From Bacteroidales bacterium (GTDB taxonomy: Bacteria; Bacteroidota; Bacteroidia; Bacteroidales; Marinilabiliaceae), in assembly GCA_024401335.1 (NCBI GenBank), contig JAKSLH010000001.1:124001-188000 (forward strand): 64,000 nt of DNA. Reading direction: 5' to 3'. A program made the translations under genes and the position numbers. Below, in pieces: positions 8,901-16,729 of this stretch; the first letter of the stretch is position 1; each line of letters begins with the position of its first letter. The notes beneath the pieces were generated by a model. That model saw only the letters and a list, made by a program, of their open reading frames with translations, had not been told where the DNA came from and ran no database searches.

Positions 8901-11900
8901 AACATTGCCTAGCGATGGATTACCCTTGATACGCACTCTGTTGTTTATCTTGTCAGGGTCGCTTATCGTGTATATGTCCTGCAGCGTTACTTTTGAGTTT
9001 ATGTTGCGCTTAGCATCGTTACGGGCTACCTTGGCCTTAGTGAAGACATTGAGCGGTATGTCAAGCTCATTCTCTTCTGGCCATACCGCATAACGGTCGG
9101 TCTCATTGTTGTCCGAATATGTGCCGTGTGGCGTGAGCTTGAGCGGTATCTCATACTCGTAGTAGTTGTCCTCGTAGTCTGTTCCTAGTCTTACGAAGGC
9201 CGACATCTGGTTGTCTTCCAGCGGATAGCCGTCAACAGCTTCGGCATGGATATACATCTTCAGCCGTTTGTAGTTTCGTATGTCTAGGTTTATTGTCTTG
9301 TATATGGCTCGTGCATCTGCATTTCCGAGGTCTATTACTTTCAGCGAATAGGCCTGTTCGTTGAGCTGTCTGAGCTGTGGGTTTGATGGATCGACCTGAC
9401 GGTCAACAGTTGGCGGAAGGACGTAGTTGACTGGCACTCGTCTGTCATTCTCCTCGATGTTTACTGTCGAAGTGGTGAATACGGTTGCAGTCGAAGGATG
9501 TGCGCCTTGCTCGTCTTCCCATAGGTCGTCTGTATATTTACGCCATTCGCCTTTTACAAGGTCAAGGGTGGCAAATCGCAGGATACAGGTGTCCGCAAAG
9601 TTCTTCATGAACATTCGCATGAACATCATCGAACTCATGTCTGCTATGTCGCCGACTACCTTGTCTGGATTCCTCAATGGTATCTTGAACTGATACCATC
9701 TTACGTGACTGCTCTTGCCGTTCTTGAGCTTCACGCTGGTCTCCATCATGTCTGCTATGTAGTTCTTTCCTACTATCATGCTGTCTGGGTAGAGCGACAC
9801 TTTATACTGGTAGTAGTTCTCTGTCTCGCTTAGCGTATAGTCGTTGTTGAGGTCTTCGTTGTCCGGATGGTTCATCGAGGCTGTTGAATATGCCTCTGGC
9901 GAATACTCCGATGGACATGAATTGCCTTCCTGGTTGTTGAAGCGCTTATATCTGTCTAGGATGTTTACTCCCGCTGCATCATAGTCCGACCCTCTGTAGT
10001 AGTGATAGTCATCGCTCGCCGGGTCGCTTATGATGGCCTGATATGCTTGGTCTGTCAGCTCGCCGTTGGCATGCATGGCTTCTATGTCATTCACATACTC
10101 GCTGTAGAATGTTCTCTCTTTCTCCGAATCCATGCCGTTCAAACCTACGTCTTGCATTCTCATCGAGGCAGGATCTGTGTTGAAGCTGTTTACTAGGCTG
10201 TTGTTTCTTGGCACATATCCCCACGCCGTGCTGTCGCAATCCCATGGCTCTGATGGTGTCGGTAGTCCGTTCTCAAATGATTTACGTGAGTCTTTCAGCA
10301 CGTCCTCCGATATCGTTCCGACGTTGAAGTAGAGGTCACCACCTGCGTTGGGCTTGTCTTTGGTGTAGATGAATGGATCAAGCATCCAGAATTCGATGTA
10401 TTCTACATTGTTTGTCTCGAAGTCTGTTGTCTCCAGCTTTCTCTGTATGCCGGCCCACTTCTCTTCTGGCTCTCTCAGGAAACCGTCTTTATCTACGTCA
10501 CGAGTGAAGTTATACTGACCTCGCTCATTAGGATAATAGGCAAGGTTCAATATCGATATGTTTGTCGATTCACCGTAAGCCGACTCTTTGTTCGGATACA
10601 GCTCTTCTTCATATACTTCTCTTACGTAGTGGCTCGACTGCTGCTCTGGATCGTTCTTGATATGACGTGGCGTTGTTGTCATGCTTCTCAAGAACAGTGG
10701 GTCTATGGTGTACCACGCTAGTTTTGCTCTGTCATAGCCATGTCTTAAGTCATTGTCAAGGTCTGCATCTGGGAAGAGGTCTTTCTGGCCCTGTGGCTTC
10801 GATGCCATCTTCCAGGCTGTCCACGACTTGATGTCATACGACACCGACGAACCTTCAAAGTCATCGATATACGACGCATTGATGCTCTTTGTATGTCCTG
10901 CTACGAGCTTGGCTATCTCGCCCTCAAATGTTATTGTCGACTTCTCCTTTGTGCTGAGCATTGGAAGCGCATCAAGTGCCTTGGTGATGAATGGTAGCTC
11001 TTTCTCAAACTCTGTATTCAAACCGAGCATGGTGTTCGAAACTGACTCCTCGCCATAGGCTACTTTGTATGTCAGCGGCTTCTCCTTCATGTGTATCACA
11101 GTGGCTCCTATGTTGAAGTTGTCACTGAACTGGTAGTTGAGGTGCGTGCCGACAAGTGTCTGCGTCTGCGTGCTTATGGCACTCTCGTTCTCATACGAGA
11201 TGTTTATCGCTGTGCCTGAGTTGGCTATGCTCTGGTTGATGATCTTCACACGTCCCAATGAGTAGTCTACGGTGTAGTCCACGTTTTCTGTCAACACCTG
11301 TCCGCCTGCAGTCACGATGACCGATCCTTGCGCTAAGTTAAACGCGTTGAGCGGTATGTCACTCGATGACTTCGATGAGTACGTTCCTCTTATCTTGAAT
11401 TTGTTCTTGTGTGTCTGTTGCTTGGCATATACCTGCGTGCTGTCATATAACGCGGTGAAGGCGAATTTCTTCGCAAGCGATGGCTCGTCCTCAAGCACCT
11501 CGGCTATGTAGCTGCCAAATGGCTCTCTCTCTGGGAAGATGATGCGTCCCTTTGATGCCAGTATCGTTATGCCATCTACAAAGTCATACTTGCCGTCGGC
11601 ACTCACGTCATTGTTCGAATTGAGTCTGTCGAGGTTCAGTATCTGCAGATATGTCTCTCCGTTGTGACCTCCATACATCGGCTTCTTGCCTTCGTTGAGG
11701 TAGTTGAGATATTGGTTGGTGGAGTCATTGCAATATACGATGTTCAGGTTGAAGTCTTTCGCCTCTATGTCGTATGCTCCGAGCGAATAGATGTTCTTCA
11801 TCATCAGCTGCCATGTCTTGTGCGATGGCGTGAGTGTTGTGCCTTTGATGAGTTTCAGATAGAGGCACTGCGGTGCATCTACGCCGGAATTCGAGAATTC

Positions 11901-13388
11901 ACCTACCTGATATGTCTGTCCTCTATAGGTGTACTGGTAGGCTACAGCCAATACCTCGTTGTTGTTCAATGGGGTGTTGAGCGAGATATAACCTAGGTTC
12001 TCGTTGAGGGTATATTCACTCGAGGTGAGCAACCTTGCATTCTCTATCTTTTCATACGAACGACTGGCCTTGAATCCGCTTATGCCGTTGAACGTTGTCG
12101 TTACGTTACTTATTGTTCGCGCATTTGCGTATGTCGTCGTCATTGTCTTATAGAGGTCGTTAGCGTCATTGCTAGGATATGCTCCCTGCGCCGATCTCCA
12201 CATGTTCGCATTTGTCATGTTGTCTCCTGTCTCACCCAAATCTACAAAGGCTAGCACATTGCGGGCGTTGTTGTAGTTGCCGCTTGTGTTTGTTACCCAT
12301 ACTTCTATCTTGTTGATGGTGATTGGGGTGTTGACTGTTGGCAGACTCTTGAGCGCTCCGTCGTAGAGGTCTTTGAACTTGTGCGAGAGGAAGAAGTGCT
12401 TGTTCTTCTCGTAGTCTGTGATGTCTATGTCAAATTCTTGCTTTGTGGCACCTCCCTGTACGGTGATCGACGATGTCTCGCCTTTCTTTTGCGAGAAGAC
12501 TGTCGAGACACTGAGTTTGCCGAACTTCATGTCCATCTTGAAGCCAAAGAGGCTCTGGCTTCCTTGTATCAGCGTTCCTGGCAGACTCCAGTTGATGTTG
12601 CCGGCTTCTATGTTCTGTATTATGTCGTCCTCAGTACCTGTATATGCTAGCTTTACTTCGTTCTCAAAGTCAAATGTGGCGTCTGTGTTGTAGTTTATGC
12701 CTAGCTTCATGCGTTCACCTATCTGCGCATTGAGGTTCAGCTGTATGCTCTCGTCAAAGTCAAAGCTGGTGTTCTTGCGCATGCGCTCCTGCATTGTCGG
12801 ATTGTCTATGCGGTTCGACTGCACGCCTATGCTCACCTTGGCTTGTCCCTGCAGTTTCATGGTCACCATGTCACTGCCAAAGACGCTTTTGAAGAGGTCA
12901 CTGTTCACTTTCCACTTCGAGTTGAGCAAGGTGTTCTTCTGCTGCTCTTCTGGTGTCTGGTTTTGCGTTAGTCGTGGACTGGCCTGCTCGCGTTTGCTCA
13001 TCCAGTAGTCCATCATCGAACGCCTTATCTTGTCGTTCTGATACTCTTCTATCGACATCGAATATGGCATGCGCACATTCAAACCACCCATCTTCCTATA
13101 GATGGTTACCATGCCTGTCTCGGCATCATACTCTGCCGAATACTCCGCATTGTCTGGGTCTTTCAGGTCAAACGATGAGCCTTGACTCTTCGCCTCCGGT
13201 ATGTCTCCCTCGTTCTTTATCGGATATCTCAGCGGCTCTGTAGTGTCTTGTGCTGCCGATATTTCCATGCGAGGCTCTATTGCAACGACATTGGCTATGT
13301 GCGGACGCAACAACGGAGCACCGATGGTCATCATCAGTGTCGTCGCACTCAACCCGCAAACCGCTATATATCGTCTAATGCCTCCCAA
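5979..13388 (-). CDS. sprA: Type IX secretion translocon protein SprA (Sov family)
   Basis: The very large outer-membrane beta-barrel that forms the protein-conducting pore of the T9SS. At 2,469 residues it matches the family (about 2,400-2,500 in Flavobacterium SprA and Porphyromonas Sov). The N terminus (GGIRRYIAVCGLSATTLMMT) is a signal-peptide-like stretch with two arginines and a hydrophobic core; family features include MPYSMSIEEYQNDKIRRSMM, repeated Tyr-rich amphipathic strands and a C terminus ending in a barrel strand (VNVGISFILSLTE). No ATG exists at the expected start: the frame begins at TTG 13388, two codons after an in-frame stop, and the first ATG (13334) would remove the basic signal-peptide end. 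I therefore accept TTG. It lies 21 bp after ruvA, a neighbour pair also seen in other Bacteroidetes. It exports the LRR and giant proteins of this window (inference). Confidence 0.95.
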   Translation of the reverse strand: MGGIRRYIAVCGLSATTLMMTIGAPLLRPHIANVVAIEPRMEISAAQDTTEPLRYPIKNEGDIPEAKSQGSSFDLKDPDNAEYSAEYDAETGMVTIYRKMGGLNVRMPYSMSIEEYQNDKIRRSMMDYWMSKREQASPRLTQNQTPEEQQKNTLLNSKWKVNSDLFKSVFGSDMVTMKLQGQAKVSIGVQSNRIDNPTMQERMRKNTSFDFDESIQLNLNAQIGERMKLGINYNTDATFDFENEVKLAYTGTEDDIIQNIEAGNINWSLPGTLIQGSQSLFGFKMDMKFGKLSVSTVFSQKKGETSSITVQGGATKQEFDIDITDYEKNKHFFLSHKFKDLYDGALKSLPTVNTPITINKIEVWVTNTSGNYNNARNVLAFVDLGETGDNMTNANMWRSAQGAYPSNDANDLYKTMTTTYANARTISNVTTTFNGISGFKASRSYEKIENARLLTSSEYTLNENLGYISLNTPLNNNEVLAVAYQYTYRGQTYQVGEFSNSGVDAPQCLYLKLIKGTTLTPSHKTWQLMMKNIYSLGAYDIEAKDFNLNIVYCNDSTNQYLNYLNEGKKPMYGGHNGETYLQILNLDRLNSNNDVSADGKYDFVDGITILASKGRIIFPEREPFGSYIAEVLEDEPSLAKKFAFTALYDSTQVYAKQQTHKNKFKIRGTYSSKSSSDIPLNAFNLAQGSVIVTAGGQVLTENVDYTVDYSLGRVKIINQSIANSGTAINISYENESAISTQTQTLVGTHLNYQFSDNFNIGATVIHMKEKPLTYKVAYGEESVSNTMLGLNTEFEKELPFITKALDALPMLSTKEKSTITFEGEIAKLVAGHTKSINASYIDDFEGSSVSYDIKSWTAWKMASKPQGQKDLFPDADLDNDLRHGYDRAKLAWYTIDPLFLRSMTTTPRHIKNDPEQQSSHYVREVYEEELYPNKESAYGESTNISILNLAYYPNERGQYNFTRDVDKDGFLREPEEKWAGIQRKLETTDFETNNVEYIEFWMLDPFIYTKDKPNAGGDLYFNVGTISEDVLKDSRKSFENGLPTPSEPWDCDSTAWGYVPRNNSLVNSFNTDPASMRMQDVGLNGMDSEKERTFYSEYVNDIEAMHANGELTDQAYQAIISDPASDDYHYYRGSDYDAAGVNILDRYKRFNNQEGNSCPSEYSPEAYSTASMNHPDNEDLNNDYTLSETENYYQYKVSLYPDSMIVGKNYIADMMETSVKLKNGKSSHVRWYQFKIPLRNPDKVVGDIADMSSMMFMRMFMKNFADTCILRFATLDLVKGEWRKYTDDLWEDEQGAHPSTATVFTTSTVNIEENDRRVPVNYVLPPTVDRQVDPSNPQLRQLNEQAYSLKVIDLGNADARAIYKTINLDIRNYKRLKMYIHAEAVDGYPLEDNQMSAFVRLGTDYEDNYYEYEIPLKLTPHGTYSDNNETDRYAVWPEENELDIPLNVFTKAKVARNDAKRNINSKVTLQDIYTISDPDKINNRVRIKGNPSLGNVVTMMIGLRSHGAGTKSAEIWVNELRLTDFDGDGGWAARGRTTIKLADLGSISASGQYASIGWGSIDQSTTERAINENAQFDISASLELGKLMGVNSRISMPFYASYSKNISTPEYSPYDTDVRLRDVLSTTTSRSERDSIKAMSQTTETVKSINVTNMRLKPEKGKKAKIYSPSNLSASYSITETTETDPETEYDKTKEWSGTLAYNYTTTAKPVEPFKKTSLDSKKFAIIKDFNFYYKPTLIAYRWELNRNYQEVQKRNVTNPEYKVPVSVSKDFNWDRYLEFKYNLTKTLKFSLSAATNSRIDEPDVAVNKERFKEEYEMWRDSVWQNIKRFGRATNYQHSGDLSWNVPINKLPYLDWLTANAQYKGTYIWQAGNLNTEYDWGNYIQNRNTKQLNSMANLSTMYNKSAYLKDIYNKYNWSSNTRNQSQKKNNGPSTQTVKYTEQNVAMKPGKVVKINHKLKTTDVSARAFDDKGRTVKGTLKAIDENNAEFTPTANANSGRIVITGTITQEEKPGQVVKDIAMIALTSLKSISVSYSENNSTALPGYLPGSHFAGTSSDHGSLAPGFAFLVGMQDKDFAMTAIKKGWITSDTTLNEPYAMTRSTNLQIRVSFEMFKALKVELSAQRSHSNSMTEYYVFNSKGFDNVYSHNETGSFSMTYNAWGTIFSHVGRTGTLNSEAFNRFIDTRRSIGETLASRRGLQGNDGYSETAQEVMIPAFVAAYTNKGTKDVFTSFIPSAKYMRPNWKVTFSGLNNIKALKDIVRNIELSHAYTSKYTIGSYNTNLDWKDAGDGISYIRDLQNNFIPEYEAATVSISDQLNPFIGISATFVNNLTSSITTSRTRNLVLSLSNNQITETYGKEWSLNLGYRFDNVPLFIGKKGEEKQFNNDLNLTLGLSQRDNYTILRRIEEKDNELASGTKTTSVKFSADYAFTQKFSMQFYYDQSIGKPYISSSYPTNNVNVGISFILSLTE

Positions 13389-13409
13389 TGATTATCTGTT
13401 TGTCAGTTA

Positions 13410-14003
13410 TCAAAGCAACTTAAATGCTCCCTTTACAATCTGCTCTACCTTCGCATCTGGCTGCTCCTTCAAGAGCTTGTCCACAACCTTCGTTGCCTGC
13501 GCTCTCGCATAGCCAAGTGCCTCAAGTGCCGAAAGTGAATCCTCTCTCACCTTGTTGTTCACCGGTGCAAAGAGCTCGCCTTCTGCCGTTGCGCCTACTT
13601 CTATCTTGTCCACCTTGTCCTTCAGCTCTACGATGATCTTCTGTGCGGTCTTCAGGCCTATGCCTTTGATGCTCTTTATCGCGTTGACATCGTCGAGCAA
13701 GATGGCTCTGCGTAGCTCGGCAGTAGGGTAGGCCGAGAGTATCATGCGTGCCGAACTGGCTCCTACACTTGGTACGGTGATGAGCAGTCTGAACATCTCT
13801 CGCTCCTCACTCGTCGCAAAGCCATATAGGTTGTACGCATCTTCACGTATCGCCTCGTGAACAAGCAGTTTTACCTTCTGCTGGTCCTTTATTGCCGTAT
13901 ATGTTCCCAAGGTTATGGCAGCCATATAGCCCACACCCCCGCAGTCTATCACCGCGTATGTGGCCGTACACTCCGCCAACTCTCCCTTTACATAATCAAT
14001 CAT
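13410..14003 (-). CDS. ruvA: Holliday junction branch-migration protein RuvA
   Basis: Binds Holliday junctions as a tetramer and loads the RuvB motor. The 197 residues match family length. The N-terminal OB domain is MIDYVKGELAE...VIDCGGVGY. The two helix-hairpin-helix motifs are LLITVPSVGASSARMIL and IKGIGLKTAQKIIVELKDK. The C-terminal domain III (about residues 150-197, SALEALGYARAQATKVVDKL) would contact RuvB. It is followed 21 bp later by sprA on the same strand, and a 123-bp repeat-filled spacer separates it from thiL upstream. Confidence 0.96.
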   Translation of the reverse strand: MIDYVKGELAECTATYAVIDCGGVGYMAAITLGTYTAIKDQQKVKLLVHEAIREDAYNLYGFATSEEREMFRLLITVPSVGASSARMILSAYPTAELRRAILLDDVNAIKSIKGIGLKTAQKIIVELKDKVDKIEVGATAEGELFAPVNNKVREDSLSALEALGYARAQATKVVDKLLKEQPDAKVEQIVKGAFKLL

Positions 14004-14023
14004 AACTTTAATTTATCAATTTT

Positions 14024-14057
14024 GACCGCGCAGCTGATAAGCCCCGCTCATAATTTT
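14024..14057. repeat. Diverged single copy of the 34-bp intergenic repeat
   Basis: GACCGCGCAGCTGATAAGC followed by CCCGCTCATAATTTT aligns over 34 bases with the two tandem copies at 15232-15299, with a few transition-type differences. It lies in the thiL-ruvA spacer. Confidence 0.7.
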
Positions 14058-14135
14058 GAATTGTCAATTATGAATTTTGAATTGTGAATTGTGAATTGTC
14101 AATTGTGAATTGTCAATTGTCAATTGTCAATTCTC
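14052..14135. repeat. AATTGTC/AATTGTG/AATTTTG short tandem tract
   Basis: About eleven 7- to 8-base units built on GAATT-GT(C/G), partly palindromic (GAATTGTCAATT). The tract runs into the last codons of thiL, whose stop TGA (14127-14129) and preceding Glu-Asn codons are made of repeat sequence. Confidence 0.85.
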
Positions 14136-15173
14136 AAAAGCCTTCCATCCCTGTGCCTTCAAGTCCATCTCATCACCGCCGGTTGTTATGAGGCGTCTTC
14201 CCTTGTCGGCCTCTGTGATATATCCGATGGCATAGATGTTCGGACCAGGTATGCTCTGGAACTTCTGGTAGTCTTTCTGATCTATGGTGAACAACAGCTC
14301 ATAGTCCTCACCGCCGTTGAGCGCTGTGACAATAGGCGCTATGTTGAGCTCCTCGGCCATGTTACGTGTCACATGGTCTATTGGCACCTTCTCTTCATAG
14401 ATGCGGCACCCTACATTCGACTGCTTGCACAGATGTAGCATCTCACTCGACAAGCCATCGCTCACATCCATCATCGATGTCGGTACAACACCAATCTTGC
14501 CTAGGAAATCTATGATGTCTGCTCGTGGCTCTGGCTTGAGCTGACGCTCTAGTATGTAGTCGTATCCGTCAAACTCTGGTCTGCCGTCGTTGTCTCCTCT
14601 GAGCACTCGTTTCTCACGCTCCAATAGCTGAAGTCCCATATATGCTCCACCAAGGTCACCGCTCACGCACACTATGTCGTTCACCTTCGCTCCACTTCGG
14701 TAAACAATCTTCTCTGGGTCCGCTTCGCCGATGGCTGTGATGCTTATCGTCAGTCCTGTGAGCGATGTCGAGGTGTCTCCTCCTACGAGGTCCACTCCAT
14801 ATCTCTCGCATGCTAGCAACATGCCGTCATAAAGCTCGTCTATGGCTCTGAGGGTGAACTTTGAACTCACGCCTATCGACACGGTTATCTGCTTAGGCTG
14901 CGCGTTCATCGCATATACGTCGCTCAGGTTCACGGCAACCGCCTTATATCCCAAGTGCTTAAGCGGACAATAGGTAAGGTCAAAGTGAATGCCCTCAAGC
15001 AACAGGTCTGTTGTCACCACCTGATGCTTTCCCGCCGGGTTCAGCACTGCCGCGTCATCACCGATGCCCTTCACCGTCGAAGGATTCTTCAACTCTATCT
15101 GATCCTTGATTCTTTCAATAAGGCCGAATTCTCCCAGATCAGCAAGAGAAGTCGCTATCTTTTTCTGTTCCAT
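14127..15173 (-). CDS. thiL: Thiamine-monophosphate kinase ThiL
   Basis: Phosphorylates thiamine monophosphate to the active cofactor thiamine diphosphate. About 348 residues of the PurM/ThiL fold. Visible signatures are LGEFGLIERI at the start, GIGDDAAVL (nucleotide and metal site), LLLEGIHFDL, VNLSDVYAMNA, VGGDTS, and SMMDVSDGLSSE in the second half. I use the ATG at 15173 (MEQKKIATSLADLGEF); the longer frame to a GTG at 15200 reads only spacer-like sequence (MDNEELI). The C terminus ends inside the AATTGTC tandem tract. It sits between an M23 lipoprotein gene and ruvA on the same strand, with spacers of about 125 bp each side. Confidence 0.94.
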   Translation of the reverse strand: MEQKKIATSLADLGEFGLIERIKDQIELKNPSTVKGIGDDAAVLNPAGKHQVVTTDLLLEGIHFDLTYCPLKHLGYKAVAVNLSDVYAMNAQPKQITVSIGVSSKFTLRAIDELYDGMLLACERYGVDLVGGDTSTSLTGLTISITAIGEADPEKIVYRSGAKVNDIVCVSGDLGGAYMGLQLLEREKRVLRGDNDGRPEFDGYDYILERQLKPEPRADIIDFLGKIGVVPTSMMDVSDGLSSEMLHLCKQSNVGCRIYEEKVPIDHVTRNMAEELNIAPIVTALNGGEDYELLFTIDQKDYQKFQSIPGPNIYAIGYITEADKGRRLITTGGDEMDLKAQGWKAFEN

Positions 15174-15231
15174 AATCAATTCTTCATTATCCATTCTCAC
15201 CCACGCATCCGATGGCCCCGCTCATAATTGT

Positions 15232-15299
15232 GACTGCGTAGCTGATGAACTCCGTTCATAATTGTGACTGCGTAGCTGATGAACTCCGTTCATAATCGT
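15232..15299. repeat. Two tandem copies of a 34-bp intergenic repeat
   Basis: GACTGCGTAGCTGATGAAC begins at 15232 and again at 15266, and the 34-base units differ at one base near the end (AATTGT against AATCGT). The second half of a further unit (GGCCCCGCTCATAATTGT) precedes them at about 15214-15231. The last base of copy 2 is the first base of the M23 stop codon. Confidence 0.85.
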
Positions 15300-16543
15300 C
15301 AATTTCCAATTCCATCCAACCTCTCCCTTATGCTATCCGAATACTCCATGTATGCGTCAAAGTCATCATTGCTGACTGGCTCGACACTTGGCGCCTCCAT
15401 CTTCAGCGGGTCTGTTGGCTTGCCGTTCATATATACACGAAAATCCAGGTGTGGTCCTGTTGACATGCCTGTCGAACCAACGTAGCCTATCACGTCTCCC
15501 TGTCTTACCATCGCTCCGTTTGTTATTCCCTTGGCAAACCCTCTGAGGTGCATATAGACTGTCGTATATACGCTGTTGTGACGCACCTTGATGTAGTTGC
15601 CTCCTCCCTTTGCGTCCCAGCCTTTGGCTATCACCTTGCCGTCACCGATGCTCATCACCGGCGTGCCCGATGGCGCAGCATAGTCCACTCCGTGATGCGG
15701 TCTGCGTATCTTGAGCACTGGGTGCATACGTCCGTTCGAGAAACGGCTCGAGATGCGCGAATACTTCAGCGGAGCTTTCAAGAATGCTTTGCGCAGACTG
15801 TTGCCCTCAAGGTCAAAGTAGCTCGCCGTGCTGTCCTGCTCATAGCGGAAAGCGTAATACTTCTTTCCGTGGCTCTCAAACACAGCCGCCTTTATCTCGC
15901 CAATGCCGACCGATGTCGAATCTACATACTGCTCCGTATATATCACCTTGAAGTTGTCCCCCTTCTCGATGCCGAAGAAGTCTATCGTCCAGGCATAGAT
16001 GTCACTCAAGTCAAGCGCTATATTCGGATTTAGTCCCTTCTCTGCCGTCGCGTTCCATAGGCTCGAGGTGATGACTGCCGAGGCTGTCTTCTCCACGGTC
16101 TTCACCTCCCTGTGGTCTATCATGGCTCTCATCTGCTTGCCTATGTCGCAACGCATATATGTCGTCTGACTCACGTTATAAACCAAGTGTGTCAACTCGC
16201 GTGTCGTGTCGTTCGGACAACTGTAGAACAACATGTAGCTGTTGCCCTTCCTTATGCTCCTCACGTCAAACACCTCACCAATAGCCGTCGTGGCATCATA
16301 CGCCTTCTGACGAGTGAGACCTGCTCTCAGCAAGATAAGCATCAGGTTGTCGTTCCTCCCTACCACATTGCTCTCTACCGTAAACGAATCGATAGGCAAC
16401 CCATATAGCAGCTCCGGCTCAACGGCAACAATCGTGTCACACTCCTCAGCCTCTGCCTTCGCCTGTTTCTTGTCACATCCGCTTAACGCCCCCACAAGGA
16501 CCATCCCCAGCACCAATGCAACAAGTGTAATCTCTTTCTTCAT
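15299..16543 (-). CDS. M23-family peptidoglycan endopeptidase, lipoprotein
   Basis: A predicted cell-wall hydrolase of MepM/OapA layout, anchored as a lipoprotein. The start at ATG 16543 gives MKKEITLVALVLGMVLVGALSGC, a signal peptide with lipobox LSGC. The longer frame begins at a TTG inside the -7 box. Residues ~45-90 resemble the OapA/LysM-like segment (LMLILLRAGLTRQKAYD). The C-terminal M23 domain has HPVL, HHGVD (H-x3-D), YMHLRGF and GPHLDF. The last motif is normally H-x-H, with the second His binding zinc; here it is Asp, so the site is altered or weakened. The gene ends at a 34-bp repeat, 125 bp before thiL. The family call is firm; activity is uncertain. Confidence 0.9.
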   Translation of the reverse strand: MKKEITLVALVLGMVLVGALSGCDKKQAKAEAEECDTIVAVEPELLYGLPIDSFTVESNVVGRNDNLMLILLRAGLTRQKAYDATTAIGEVFDVRSIRKGNSYMLFYSCPNDTTRELTHLVYNVSQTTYMRCDIGKQMRAMIDHREVKTVEKTASAVITSSLWNATAEKGLNPNIALDLSDIYAWTIDFFGIEKGDNFKVIYTEQYVDSTSVGIGEIKAAVFESHGKKYYAFRYEQDSTASYFDLEGNSLRKAFLKAPLKYSRISSRFSNGRMHPVLKIRRPHHGVDYAAPSGTPVMSIGDGKVIAKGWDAKGGGNYIKVRHNSVYTTVYMHLRGFAKGITNGAMVRQGDVIGYVGSTGMSTGPHLDFRVYMNGKPTDPLKMEAPSVEPVSNDDFDAYMEYSDSIRERLDGIGN

Positions 16544-16579
16544 CTGTCTCGTTTTTCTACTGTCGTTATCAAGCATCCG

Positions 16580-16587
16580 CAAAGATA
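16580..16587 (-). promoter_or_regulatory. -7 element before the M23 gene
   Basis: TAtcTTTG on the minus strand, about 36 bases before the ATG at 16543. No TTTG is present at the -33 position, so only half the promoter is supported. Confidence 0.45.
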
Positions 16588-16670
16588 GTGATATTAATTA
16601 ACATAGCCTCCCTCTCCCTTCCCATAAATCTCATTTATCTACTCCATCTCCATCTCTTCCCACTACAGAC

Positions 16671-16710
16671 AAAAAAGCATTGCCTCCGTTCCCAGAGACA
16701 ATGCTTTTTT
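16671..16710 (-). terminator. Terminator of the LRR gene (works on either strand)
   Basis: AAAAAAGCATTG (16671-16682) and CAATGCTTTTTT (16699-16710) are perfect arms around a 16-base loop, with T runs on both strands. It lies 20 bp beyond the stop of the LRR gene at 16730. Confidence 0.9.
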
Positions 16711-16729
16711 CAATATGTTTTGGTAGCGA

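Noticed and set aside
12697..13243. Forward-strand open frames inside sprA
   Set aside because: They are shadows of sprA without recognisable domains or promoters.
14052..14135. AATTGTC tract as a CRISPR array
   Set aside because: Units are 7-8 bases with no unique spacers and no cas genes nearby.
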